From Ceratobasidium sp. AG-K (taxonomy: Eukaryota; Basidiomycota; Agaricomycetes; Cantharellales; Ceratobasidiaceae), in the NCBI GenBank assembly GCA_037039685.1, contig JAWNGF010000007.1:1-64000 (forward strand): DNA of 64,000 bases. The letters run 5' to 3'. This document shows, one piece after another, positions 31,917-42,135 of this stretch (the stretch's first letter is position 1; each line of letters opens with the position of its first letter). The notes beneath the pieces are model-generated. The model worked only from the letters and a program-made list of their open reading frames with translations, had not been told where the DNA came from and searched no databases. The position numbers and the translations under genes are program-made.

Positions 31917-33584
31917 ATGTTCAACAGGAGTCAATCTAATTCAGCAGAATCCTACAGACAAACCATGGCATCAATATTGATCCCATCCACATCTCTAAAA
32001 GGCAAAGGGCCTCTGGCCCCACCAGCCCCTGAAACTCCCTATCATCAAACCCGTTTCTCAGAACCTCCCCCATCAAAAAAGGAAGGTGACAAGGAAGGAT
32101 CTACAGGAGATACCACTATTCAATCTCAACCCACTCCCTACAAAACCTTTGACACCAAATCAAGACCCCCTTCCCCCATGGTTGACTGCTATAAAGGCAA
32201 CACTTGGTGGGAAATCAATGAAAACAATGTTCAAAAGCAAATTCTTTATATTCTCAAGGAAATGTTGCTGCCTCAAAGTCTCATGGCAGAACAGCTGGAA
32301 CACGTCAAACAATGGATCCTACACAACAGGGATGACGGAAACATCTGCATTGATTGGCTGGCGGAAATTTTGGATCAGAACTGCAAACTATACAATGAGT
32401 TAATAGATCAACACAGACTCACAAGGGATGCTATTTGGGCACAGGGAATTGTAGCAAGTGGAAGAACCATGGGATCTAGTGGGACAACCTCAGGGCAACC
32501 CAATACCTTAACAACCAGTCAATTAGGGTTGTCACTAGGAGGAGGAACAGCAATGCAAGCACTTAGGGGATCAATGATGTGATTTGCACCACCCTCCTCT
32601 GGAACCACGGCACCAACTAGCTCAATCTTTGGGACTGGAAGGGCAGAGAAATCAGCGGCATCCAAACCAACAGAATTCCATGGTGAAGAAGGAGCCAAAG
32701 CCAGGGACTTCACTTACTCCTGCGCTAATTACATTGCAGATTCTCATTACACCACTGCTTCTGATGAAAAGAAAATGTGTCTTATCATTTCCTATCCGCA
32801 TGGATCTGCTATCAACTGGATTTGTCCCTTCCAGGATCTACACAATGCAGGCGTTCCCCAAACAATCTTTACAGATCTAGATGTCTTCCAACACAAGTGG
32901 GAATTAGCTTTTGGCCAAATCAAACAGGTTGAAGTCTATTGGCAAAAGTATAAGGCGCTTGCCCAAGTCAAAACAGTGGTGGAATACATCACCCAATTTA
33001 GAATCTTATTGGCCCTGTTGGACTACAATGAGCAGACCCTGAAGGACAATTTCTATGCTGGTCTCAAAGACAACATCAAGGATATGCTTACATCCCAGGC
33101 ATACAATTGCCACAATGCCACCCTGCAGGAGCTATTCACAAGGACCCAGGAAATTGATGCAGCCCTTATTGCAAGGAATGTGGAGAAAAAACGTACAAGC
33201 ACCGTGGAGAGGGTGACACCAAGTGGAACCCAGAAGTGGGTGACCACAAGCACAACAGCGCATAAATTCCAGAAGGGAGAAGCAATCTACACAGTGACCC
33301 CTCAGGGTAGCAAGAAGGGTACAATTGAGTCAATTGGCAAAAACAAACGCAGGTTCCTCACACCCAAGGTAAAATGGGCTGATGGAACAACAATGGAGAT
33401 CCCCTTTAGGTTCATCAAACCAGATACCCATCAAGCCAAGGTGGAGGTAGCAGCTGTCACAAGTGAAACCACATGCTACCATTGCCAGAAGAAGGGACAT
33501 ATTGCCAAAGATTGCTGTGCACAAATAGCCACCCTACAGGATGTTGACACCATGGATTCAGAAGTGGGAAAAGGCAGCAACTGA
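31917..33584 (+). pseudogene. gag: Element G gag (one stop)
   Basis: 556 codons in a single frame, interrupted only by TGA at 32580-32582; element J has CGA there (MMRFAPP). The N-terminal part is Pro/Ser-rich and disordered; a helical EHVKQWILHNRDDGN region is near residue 130, the capsid-like part at about 245-400 (INWICPFQDLHNAGVPQTIF, LLALLDYNEQTLKDNFYAGL), and a zinc knuckle CYHCQKKGHIAKDC at about 520. It ends just after the frameshift heptamer. Confidence 0.88.
33566..33572 (+). promoter_or_regulatory. Minus-1 frameshift heptamer at gag/pol junction
   Basis: GGGAAAA read as G-GGA-AAA in the gag frame, fitting X-XXY-YYZ, four codons before the gag stop. The minus-1 frame is open from here into protease. 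The same heptamer is at 45718-45724 in J; E and I have A-GGA-AAA at the same place. Confidence 0.7.
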
Positions 33585-36500
33585 GGGGAGCATCAGGTGC
33601 CCTGAAGTTGGAATTAGATTGTGTAGTTGGGAAGAATGGAAAACAGTCCGTAAACAAAATATATATTTGTTCCACCAAATATGCAGACCAACTTTGAGTC
33701 CCCATCACAATCAAAAGCCTCAAAAACCTTATTACTGTTGCACTGATCAACTCAGGAGCATCAGGAAACTTCATCAACTTTGAATATGTAAAAAAACACA
33801 AGATCCCCACAAAAAAGAAGAAGACTGCAAGACAGGTCCAAGTAATAGATGGCCAACCAATAGCAAACGGGTTGATTGACAGGGAGTGTACCTTCCAAAT
33901 CATTATGAACAACCTTGTCAAAGAGATCACTTGTGACATTGCGCCATTAGGCTGTCACACCATAGTTCTGGGCATCCCATGGCTGAAGCATAACCCAAGG
34001 ATTGATTGGGCATTAGGGTCGTTAGAATTTGAGTCAGATTATTGCATGGCAGACTGTTTATGCAAAGATTGCAACACCATAGAAGGATGGGTAGTGGGTC
34101 AGCTTCCTGATGAATATTTTGAGTTCAAAGATGTCTTTGTGGCCAAAGAGGTGGAGAAATTGCCTCCCCACAGACCCTATGACCTCAAAATCGAATTGGA
34201 ACCAGGTGCAAAACCCAAGATTGGTGTAGTATACTCTCTTACCAAGGAAGAGGACTGCATTCTCAAAACATGGATTGACAAAAATCTGGAAAAAGGATTC
34301 ATTGTACCCTCAACCTCAGAATGGGCGTCACCTGTAATGTTTGTCAAGTGCCACAACATTGACGGAATACCACAACCTCCCAGACTCTGCATGGACTATT
34401 GATACCTGAATAGATGGACCAAAAAGAACTGTTACCCACTACCAAGAACAGATGATCTCATTGAGCAGGTCAAGGGTGCAAAAATCTTTACCAAACTTGA
34501 TCTCAAGTCAGGATACAACCTAGTCAGGGTTGCAGAGGAAGATGTTCACAAAACAGCTTTCAGGACAAAATACAGTCTCTACAAAACAAAAGTCATGCCA
34601 TTTGGGCTCACCAATGCACTGGCCACTTTCTAAAACATGATGGATGCAGAGTTTAGGGACATCAAAGGGGTGTACATGGAGATCTATATCAATGATATCT
34701 TAATCTTCTCCAAGAATCCTGAAGAACATCCCATGCATGTAACAGAAGTCCTGCGCCGTCTACAACATCTTGGCCTTTACTGTTCCTTCAAGAAGTGTTT
34801 GTTCCATGTGCCCAAAGTAGACTACCTAGGGCTAGTCATATCAGGGGAAGTGGTTGAAATGCAGGAAGAGAAAATCAGCACTATCAAAAAATGGCCTACA
34901 CCTAAAAATGTTACCAATGTCCAAACTTTCCTTGGCTTTGCAAACTTCTATTGCTGGTTCATTTGCAACTATACTCACATAGTGTGCCCCTTGTACGGCT
35001 TGACCATGAAAACAAAGCAATGGGAATGGGGAACAGAAGCAGAACTTGCATTCCAGGGATTAATCAAGGAATTCATCAAAGCGCCTATCCTTCTGCAACC
35101 TGATCAGGACAAGGGGTTCATCATTGAATGTGACACATTGGACAAAGCCACAGGGGCAGTTCTCAGTCAATATGGTTCCAACAACAAACTCCACCCTGTT
35201 ACCTTCATGTCCAAAAGCCTGTCTCCAGCCAAACAGAACTACAATATCTTTGACAAAGAACTGCTGGCAATTACAAAGGCTTTCAAGGAATGGCACCACC
35301 TTTTGGAAGGAATGGAAATCCCTGTGTTACTCATTACCAACCACAAGAACCTGGAATACTTCATGACCTCCAAGGTTCTGACCAAATGACAGAATAGATG
35401 GGCAGTCTTTCTCTCAGAATTCAATTTCCAGATCAAGTACAGGGCTGGCAGACTTAACAGGAAGGCAGATGCTCTTAGTCAAAGGAGTGACCATGACCTA
35501 GAAGGGGGGGTAGTCCCTCAAAAACCCCTACTTTTGCTGCATCTCTTCACCAGTTTGGCAGAAGAGGAACCTCAGGGTATGGTGTCAACCACGGATATTT
35601 GGCAAGCAATCAAGGATCAGACACAAGAGGACAACTATGTTACATCAATTTGGGTTTTCCTTAGCAACCAACCAGAAAAGGCACCTGCATCAGTACAGAA
35701 GGAGTTTGGAGATTGGAAAATCAGGAATGATATGTTGTATTGCAAAGGGAAGATTTATGTGCCTAGCAACAACAAGATCAAGTGCCAGATCCTGGAACTC
35801 CACCACAACAATAAAGCAGCTGGACACATGGGGCAAGCAAAAACCCTGGAAATGGTCAAGTGGCAGTATTGGTGGCCATCCATGAAAGCATATGTCAACA
35901 AATACATTGCTTTGTGCAACTTGTGCCAACAATCAAAACCAGTCAATCAACGGCCACTTGGTGAATTGCAACCACTTGAACTTCCCTCCAAACCCTGGCA
36001 ACACATCTCTGTTGATATGATTGTCAAACTTCCACTGTCAAAAGGTCTAGACTCCATCTTGGTTGTTGTGGACACCCTAACCAAGATGGCACATTTCATA
36101 CCTTGTACTGAAAGGACCACATCACCCAAACTTGCAGAACTGTTCATGGAGCATTGTTGGAAGTTGCATGGAACCCCAGAAACCATTGTATCTGATCGTG
36201 GCCCCACATTCACATTCAAATTCATGAGAGAACTTTACCAGGCCCTGAACATCTGGCCCAGACTCTCCACAGCATATCACCCAGAAACTGACAGACAAAG
36301 GGAGCGCATCAGCCAAATGGTAGAAGCCTTTATTTGTACCTACTGTTCTTTCAGGCAGCATGATTGGGCCTTGTTATTACCTTTTGCCAAGTTTGCATAC
36401 AACAATTTGTTCCACTCCAGTATTGGCATGACCCCATTCTTTGCCAACATGGCCTGCCACCCATCAATTGAAGGCACACCAGTAGAGGATGGATCTGTGC

Positions 36501-37123
36501 CAGAGGCCGCAGCTCATGCGCAGTGCATTCAAGACAATTTAGAAGAAGCTAAGGCCAGTTTGACCCTGAGCAAGGGATGGAACAAGGAATACATGGACAA
36601 GTGGCAGCAGGAAGATCCTTTCATCCATGGCAACAAGGTGTGGCTGAGTCACAATCACATCACAACAAACAGGCCTTCCATCAAGTTATCCCACAAACGT
36701 CTTGGTCCATTCACTATTCTGGAAGCCGTCCAAAAAAATGCTTACAAACTAGATCTCCCACCTTCCATGACCATGCACCTGGTTATCAATGTGTTGCGCT
36801 TAGCCAAGTACAAAGAGGACAAAATTGAGGGGTGCCATGTCAAACCACCTCCTCTTATTGAAACGCCAGAAGGAGAAGAAGAGTACAAGGTGGAACACAT
36901 TCAAAGTTCCAAAGTTGAGAAAGGAGTACTGAAGTACTTTGTCAAATGGAAGGGTTACACAGTGGAACACAATTCTTGGGAACCCTTGGAGAACCTTGGC
37001 AATGCATCAGAACTCATCAACAAGCTCCTCAAGGAACACCCAGAAGCCATTGAGGAAGTTCCCAAGGTTACAAGGAAACCTTGCCATGAAGAGACAAAGG
37101 AGGATTCGGCTGCCAACAACTAG
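33572..37123 (+). pseudogene. pol: Element G pol (four stops, frame otherwise kept)
   Basis: About 1,180 codons in one frame. Protease LINSGASGN (Asp to Asn at the catalytic position), RT MDY then [11 protein letters not shown] and EIYINDILIF (first Asp of the box lost), RNase H FDKELLAI, integrase HHNNKAAGHMG and CNLCQQSKP, KMAHFIPC, IVSDRGPTF, HPETDRQRERISQ with the Glu kept, chromodomain LKYFVKWKGYTVEHNSWEPL. Stops: TGA 33695-33697, TGA 34400-34402, TAA 34631-34633, TGA 35387-35389. No frameshifts seen, so decay is by base substitution. Confidence 0.92.
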
Positions 37124-37152
37124 GAAGATTGCCCCATTTGGCGCTCTAAGCG

Positions 37153-37160
37153 TATAAAAG
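37153..37160 (+). promoter_or_regulatory. TATA box for a separate aORF transcript
   Basis: TATAAAAG in the 131-base gap between pol and aORF, 95 bases before the aORF ATG. The same box is in J (42128-42135) and a decayed form in E, each followed by a conserved CAAGTCCC / CAAATCCC stretch. Coding sequence does not require the box there. Confidence 0.6.
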
Positions 37161-37254
37161 GGGCAGCCAGGATTCAAATCCCTCATTAAAAAGTTTTTAC
37201 TTTCATCCCACATGTGCTAAAACCACTTCCCACTCTTGCTTCACCCCCTGCACC

Positions 37255-37767
37255 ATGTCTACCCTCTCTGCCAACACCTGCCTCATCCACATCTATAATG
37301 ACCTCTACACATTCTTGGCCTCCTTCAAGTGGACACTCAAGGTTGTACCTCTGGCCAAGGACAGTTGATACTGGCACTCAGGCCTCCAACAACATTTTTA
37401 CTTTATTGTTGGTATGCACTCCTACCACTGCCACCCCCCCTGCTCCTTTGTGGGGCTCCCACTTGTCCGCTGGAACTTGTGGATTGCCCTGACTGCACAA
37501 GACATCCATGATGCCTGGGAAATCATGGACGCCTTGAGGCATGTTTGACTCGGTCTCCAAGACCCCTTTGAGGTCATTGACCTCACCAACAGGCCTGGGC
37601 ATCAAGAGCCCATGATCAATCTGACAGAGGATGATGAGGAGGATGTTTGGAAGGGTACTGGGACAATGGAGGACCCATTTGTGCTGAACAACAAGGAGGA
37701 GTTTGTTTTGGTTAATTGCAACTTGTCTGTGACATCTGTTGCCTCCTTGTATGACTCAGAGGCCTAG
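37255..37767 (+). pseudogene. Third ORF (aORF, class 2) of element G
   Basis: 171 codons from ATG 37255 (MSTLSANTCLIHIYNDLYTF) to TAG 37765-37767, with two in-frame TGA. Core block FVGLPLVRWNLWIALTAQDI matches J and E. The tail has MINLTEDDEEDVWKG and EDPFVLNNKEEFVLV. An added end (about 17 residues) is not in J. The stop is fused to the polypurine tract AAGGGGGGG. No signal peptide or membrane span. Confidence 0.75.
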
Positions 37768-37779
37768 AAGGGGGGGTAG

Positions 37780-38227
37780 TGTCATGCCCTTTTCTTGTTT
37801 CTCTCTTTGTTGTTCTGTTTGTTTTGTGTTTTGTCTTGTTCTTCTCACCCTGGCGCATACAGTTGCCTTTATGTAAGCCATGACCACAGGACATGCTGGC
37901 CTGGCCTGTTCCCTTGTTCTCCTAGCTGGCCAGGGACTTATCACATTTCCTTTGTTCTGTCCTTGCTTCTCTTGGACTCTTGCTTTCTCTTGTTTTGGTT
38001 TCCTTTGTTGCATGCTCTCTATTGTACATAGCCACAGTAGTTAGTACATATACCAGCGACACAAGTCTTGCCCCCACAAGACTTGTTCTCTTGTCATTCT
38101 CCCCTATCACTCCCTGTGTGACCCACTTAGGTCTTAGTATCACATATTTGACCTTCATCGTTGTCCCAACTCCCATCCTCACCACCTGTGGAGTCTTGGC
38201 CTCCAAGGTTTGGCTAGGGTTGTGACA
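37780..38227 (+). repeat. Element G 3' LTR
   Basis: 448 bp, TGTCATGCCC to GGTTGTGACA. Roughly 40 differences from its partner, mostly transitions including TG/CA doublets. Confidence 0.95.
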
Positions 38228-38232
38228 ATTGT

Positions 38233-38693
38233 GCAGAAGTCTGAGTTAAATTCTAGGATTCCTTTTGTCCAATCAATCTTTTGGTTGTGTTTTTTTAGTC
38301 ATGGAATTCCTAGGACTACAGTGTGTCCTCCTAGGGGTGCTATGTTGCATGTGATCTCCTCTATTGATCATTCATTATTATTGGGAAGGTGGCTTCCTGG
38401 TCAATGAGTCCATTGGAGATGGGTTGTCCATCAATCACTTGAACTCTTTGTGCTATTTTCTTCTTTTGTGTGGGGATTTTGTGTTTTTGAATGTACTCCT
38501 AATTGATTGAGTTTCCTGAAGCACCAGAGTTGATCATGGAAGTGGTCATGAGGTTTTTTGTTTGGCATTTGATTGTGATTGGCACACGGACTTGGTCTGC
38601 ATATTTGGTAGAACAAAGGTGTACTTTGTTTATAGGCTCATTGCAATTCTTCATGGCATTAAAATCTAATTCTAAATTTAGGGCACCCAATGC
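38233..38693 (-). pseudogene. pol: Element E pol, protease part
   Basis: Reads LNLELDFNAMKN, then CSTKYADQVRVPITI and INSGASGN, where the catalytic Asp is Asn as in G. Bounded by H on the right (inserted just after the gag stop) and G on the left. Confidence 0.8.
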
Positions 38694-38698
38694 TTCTC

Positions 38699-39236
38699 TG
38701 TTGCAACCCTTCTGTGCCAGTTGACTGACATTTGTGTCTGTTTGTGCTGTATAGGCCTTGAGCTGCCTTAGAGGCTCTGTTCTGTATGCTAAGTTGCTAG
38801 TGCAACCTTAGTGACCTTATGACAATGGCCTGGGGCCCACTTAGTGTTGGGATGATGGCCTAAAGGCCTGGTGACTTAGTTGCACTTGAGGGGAGAGATG
38901 ACAAGGCAAAGCAAGCTGGAGTAAGTCCATGCTTACAAACCAGTATATATACTCAGAGGCATAAATGCCCCAAAGTGGTATGATACATATGTGGCCAATC
39001 AGGCGCCACACTCAGTCAGCAAAACACAAAGACCTTCTAGAGAGAAGTTCTAGAAGGTCAATCCTTCCAAGGGAAAGATCCAGAAGACAGTGCAGCCATA
39101 TGGGCTGCAGGGACAATTCATCCATACACCTTGTGAAAAGAGCAAGAGGGCCACATCTATATACATTAGGCACTTAAGGCCTCCACAAGTCCAGTCATCA
39201 GTCAGAGTCCATGGGTGTTGTGGATGGGTCATGACA
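38699..39236 (-). repeat. Element H 3' LTR
   Basis: 538 bp, TGTTGCAACCC to GGGTCATGACA. TATATATA at 38944-38951; the palindrome at 39031-39059 lies about 80 bases upstream of it in sense. Confidence 0.93.
39031..39059. promoter_or_regulatory. 11-bp inverted repeat with heat-shock-element-like TTCTAGAA
   Basis: GACCTTCTAGA, seven bases, TCTAGAAGGTC: a perfect stem, also present in the 5' LTR near 53781-53809. It contains TTC-two bases-GAA, the core unit bound by heat-shock factors, plus a second half-unit. Its place upstream of TATA makes a regulatory role plausible, but this is inference. Confidence 0.45.
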
Positions 39237-39276
39237 TTGTCCCCTCTTTAGGTCTGGCGTAAGGGACTGCAGAAGA

Positions 39277-40539
39277 CTACTTTTGGGCAATCCATTCCTT
39301 GATTGCTACCCATCCTTCCTGCTCTGCCAGGGCCCACATGTCCTCCTCTAGTCACTCATTCCGCATGTCCCACAGGGCTTGGTCAAAGTCCTGTTCACAT
39401 TGCAGTAAGCGCTTGAGCGCTCAACTACATTTGAACTCTGGTTCAATGAGTGCTTGTTGTTCCTGGTTGACCCACTCTCCCTGGCATAGGTTGCACCAGT
39501 GTTTGAGTCCCTGAGGGGACATGATCCCCCTCTGGACAGCTCTGTAGGCTTCAAGGACTTGCTTGTCACACAGCATCTGGTCCCAAGCAGGTGCTGGGGG
39601 GTTTCTTCTAGGTCTCATTCAGCCTTGGCCAGGAGTTGCTTGATTTGTCCTTGTGCTTGCACCACTGCTTTGTTGAATTGGTGCTTGAGCAGCAGGCAAT
39701 CCGTGGGGATTGGGGGGGGAGGTGGCAAGTTGTTGCCTGTGGGTGAGGAGACAGGGACCACAGGTGCAGGGGGGGTCCCGGAGGACTGCTGCATAGGAGG
39801 GTTGGTTGGTGGGAGTTCCCCAAAAGGGGCCTGGGCAGGAGATGCGGGGGGTTGAGTCCCCAAGTTGCTTGACTACCTTTGGCCTGCTTGATAGTAGGCC
39901 TGTTGTTGTCCGCTTTAGTTGTAGTTGGGGGCCATGAGTAGTTGTTAGATATGAGGGGGTTTGGAATACCTGGCTTGGGTTTAGGGATGTTGACATCACA
40001 TCCAGACTCTGTGTCCAGTTCTGCCTGCATCCAGGTGACCCCACTCCCCATCCTTTGGCCTTGTCATGAAGGCGGGTGTCATTGACCCACTTCCACCATC
40101 CATCAGCACACCACTTGTATCCTCTGTCAATGTTCCAGGCGTTGGCGCTCTTGAGGACCACATTGTGGACCATATGGGCAATGCAACCCCAGCAGATGTA
40201 GAGTTTGTGCCCCATGATTGTGGCTTGGTCCAGGCACTTGGTTTCTGGGTTGCCAACCCAGAGGAGCACCCCATAGTTGGGGTGCTGCATCAACTTTCTG
40301 TCTTTGACCCACTTGAGGGGTCCTTGGGCCTTGATGGGGATATACCCCAGTCCACAGCCAGGATTGGAGACTTTGGCCAGCTCCTTGGCCTCCTGGAAGG
40401 ACCAGGGGGTGGTGTCCCAGTTATGGATGGCATACTCACCAGGACCAGCAAGTTGGAGGGCATGGCCAAAGGCCGTGGTGGAGACATTGGCCCTGCAGGC
40501 AGTGCAGATGGCAGCCTTGGAGACACAGATGGCAGGCAT
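39277..40539 (-). pseudogene. Third ORF (aORF, class 1, long form) of element H
   Basis: ATG at 40539 (MPAICVSKAAICTACRANV) to TAG 39277-39279, about 420 codons if two frameshifts (near 39990 and 39610) and two stops are bridged. The first ~190 residues match the class 1 plan: YGVLLWVGNPE, LYICWGCIAHMVHNVVLKSA, then a Trp-rich part. Unlike D and I it continues with a proline-rich stretch (GNNLPPPPPIPTD) and a helical end (LKRLLQCEQDFDQALWDM). I see no SIM-like tail. It overlaps the pol frame by about 250 bases. Confidence 0.6.
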
Positions 40540-41085
40540 GTTTGAGATATAAAAGGTTGTTGGGGGTGGTTGAGCAAGTTGATTTGAGTAGGCTGGGTAG
40601 CTGGAGTGATGATTTTTGCTGCTCTCCCCTTGGTCTTTTTATCTTTGGTCAATTTTGTATTTGGAGGTAGTGGTGCCAATGGAAAGTCCTTCTGGAATTT
40701 CTTCAGCAGGTCTGTCATTTTGGCAAACCTTTCTGCCCATTCTTCCGTGTCTTCCTGGGCCCTATATACTTTCCACCTGATGCAGTATTTTGGCCCATCA
40801 GGATCTTGGTACCATCCTACCATCTTCTCAACTTTGTATTCTTCTTCTCCTTCTTCCAATATTATCGGCAGAGGTTGGGGTTGGTTTCTCCCAAAGTCTG
40901 TATCTTCCTTGTATGGCAAAAGCATGTTTGTGTGGAAGACATTATATTTTCAATGTGTTTTGTGAATTCCTACTTTGTAGGTATGTGTTCCCCTGACCTT
41001 TCTGATTTTGAAAGGGTCCTGTTTTCTTGTCATCAAGCTTCTTGATTGGTTGATTTGTTTTGAAGTTCTTCATAAGGAGCCCCAC
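40290..41085 (-). pseudogene. pol: Element H pol, integrase end and chromodomain
   Basis: Follows directly from 48226 once J is removed (KLDDKKTGPFKI at about 41030). The chromodomain frame at 40925-40290 reads KYCIRWKVYRAQEDTEEWAE, with Val for the usual Gly. A frameshift lies near 40960. Confidence 0.8.
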
Positions 41086-41090
41086 ATGGT

Positions 41091-41535
41091 TGTCACAACC
41101 CTAGTTGAACCTTGGAGGCCAAGACTCCACAGGTAGTGAGAAGGGGGGTTGGGACAACAACAAAGGTTGAATGTAGGGCACTTAGGCCTTAAGTGAGTCA
41201 CACAATGAGTGATGGGGAAAATGACAAGAGAACAAGTCTTGTGGGAGCAAGACTTGTGTTGCTGGTATATAAACTTTCTACTGTGGCTATGTACAATAGA
41301 GAGCAGGCAACAAAGGGAATGCAAACAAGAAAAAGCAAGAGTCCAAGAGAAGCAAGAAAGAGACAAAGGAAACAAGGTAAGTCCATGGACTCCAAGGGAA
41401 CAAGGGAACAGGCCAGGCAGGCATGTCCCGTGGTCATGGCTTACATAAAGGCAACTAAATGCGCCAAGGCAAGAAGAACAAGACCAAACACAAGACAACA
41501 GGACAACAAAGAGGAAACAAGAAAAGGTTGTGACA
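41091..41535 (-). repeat. Element J 3' LTR
   Basis: 445 bp, TGTCACAACCC to GGTTGTGACA. Nearly all differences from its partner are transitions at sites where one copy still has CG. Confidence 0.96.
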
Positions 41536-41559
41536 CTACCCCCCCTTCTAGGCCGGGGC

Positions 41560-42033
41560 TCACTTTACCAGTACAAACTCCTCAGTATCATCAATTACAA
41601 ATGGGTCCTCAGCTGACCCCATCCCCTTCCAAACCCCATAATCCTCCTCGTCATCCATCAAATCAATGACAGCCTCCTCCCTAATCTCCAGGTCAACAGT
41701 GAGGTTGACTATTTCAAATGGGTCACCTCCAAGACAGACCCTGTGAGACCTGTCCATGATCTCGAGGGCGTCGTGGATGTTGTCAGCTGCGTAGGCAATC
41801 CAGTTGCGCCAGCAAACCAGGGGGCGACCAACAAACAACCTGGGGGCCTCTCCTGACCAGTAGCATGCGGATACAATGAAGCAGAAATGTTGGCGCATGC
41901 TGGGATGCCAGTACATGCCTTGCTCCTGGGGGGGTACGACTTTGAGGGACCGCTTGAAGGCAGCCATGCAGGTGTAAAGGTTGTGGTAGACCCGGACCAT
42001 GACTGAGTTGGTGGATTGGTGTAGGGAGGACAT
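41560..42033 (-). CDS. Third ORF (aORF, class 2) of element J, intact
   Basis: 157 residues from ATG 42033 (MSSLHQSTNSVMVRVYHNLY) to a stop at 41560, no interruption. I take this ATG rather than an upstream alternative because E and G start at the matching place (MSTxxAN) and the TATA box lies 95 bases before it. Core LFVGRPLVCWRNWIA, then IHDALEIMDRSHRV and a strongly acidic tail with VIDLMDDEEDY and EDPFVIDDTEEFVLV. Both have the shape of SUMO-interacting motifs (short aliphatic core beside acidic residues). No signal peptide, membrane span, Cys pair or catalytic motif that I know. The stop is next to the polypurine tract. Function unknown; conservation of frame and tail across three families argues that it is a real protein. 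Confidence 0.75.
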   Translation of the reverse strand: MSSLHQSTNSVMVRVYHNLYTCMAAFKRSLKVVPPQEQGMYWHPSMRQHFCFIVSACYWSGEAPRLFVGRPLVCWRNWIAYAADNIHDALEIMDRSHRVCLGGDPFEIVNLTVDLEIREEAVIDLMDDEEDYGVWKGMGSAEDPFVIDDTEEFVLVK

Positions 42034-42127
42034 GGCACAGTAAGTGAAGTGGGGGTAAAATGTGGTTTTAGCGCAGGAGGGGTGAAAGTAAACACTTTTT
42101 GATGAGGGACTTGGATCCCAGCAGCCT

Positions 42128-42135
42128 CTTTTATA
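42128..42135 (-). promoter_or_regulatory. TATA box containing the pol stop codon
   Basis: Sense TATAAAAG; its TAA (42131-42133) is also the pol stop. 95 bases before the aORF ATG, matching G. Confidence 0.6.

Larger units (their letters stand above)
31061..38227 (+). mobile_element. Element G: Ty3/Gypsy chromovirus, 7.2 kb
   Basis: LTRs 31061-31508 and 37780-38227 (448 bp each, about 91% alike by eye), target duplications ATTGT at 31056-31060 and 38228-38232. Inserted into element E between protease and RT, in the opposite orientation. Contents: leader, gag with one stop, pol in the minus-1 frame with four stops, internal TATA box, aORF with two stops. Confidence 0.96.
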
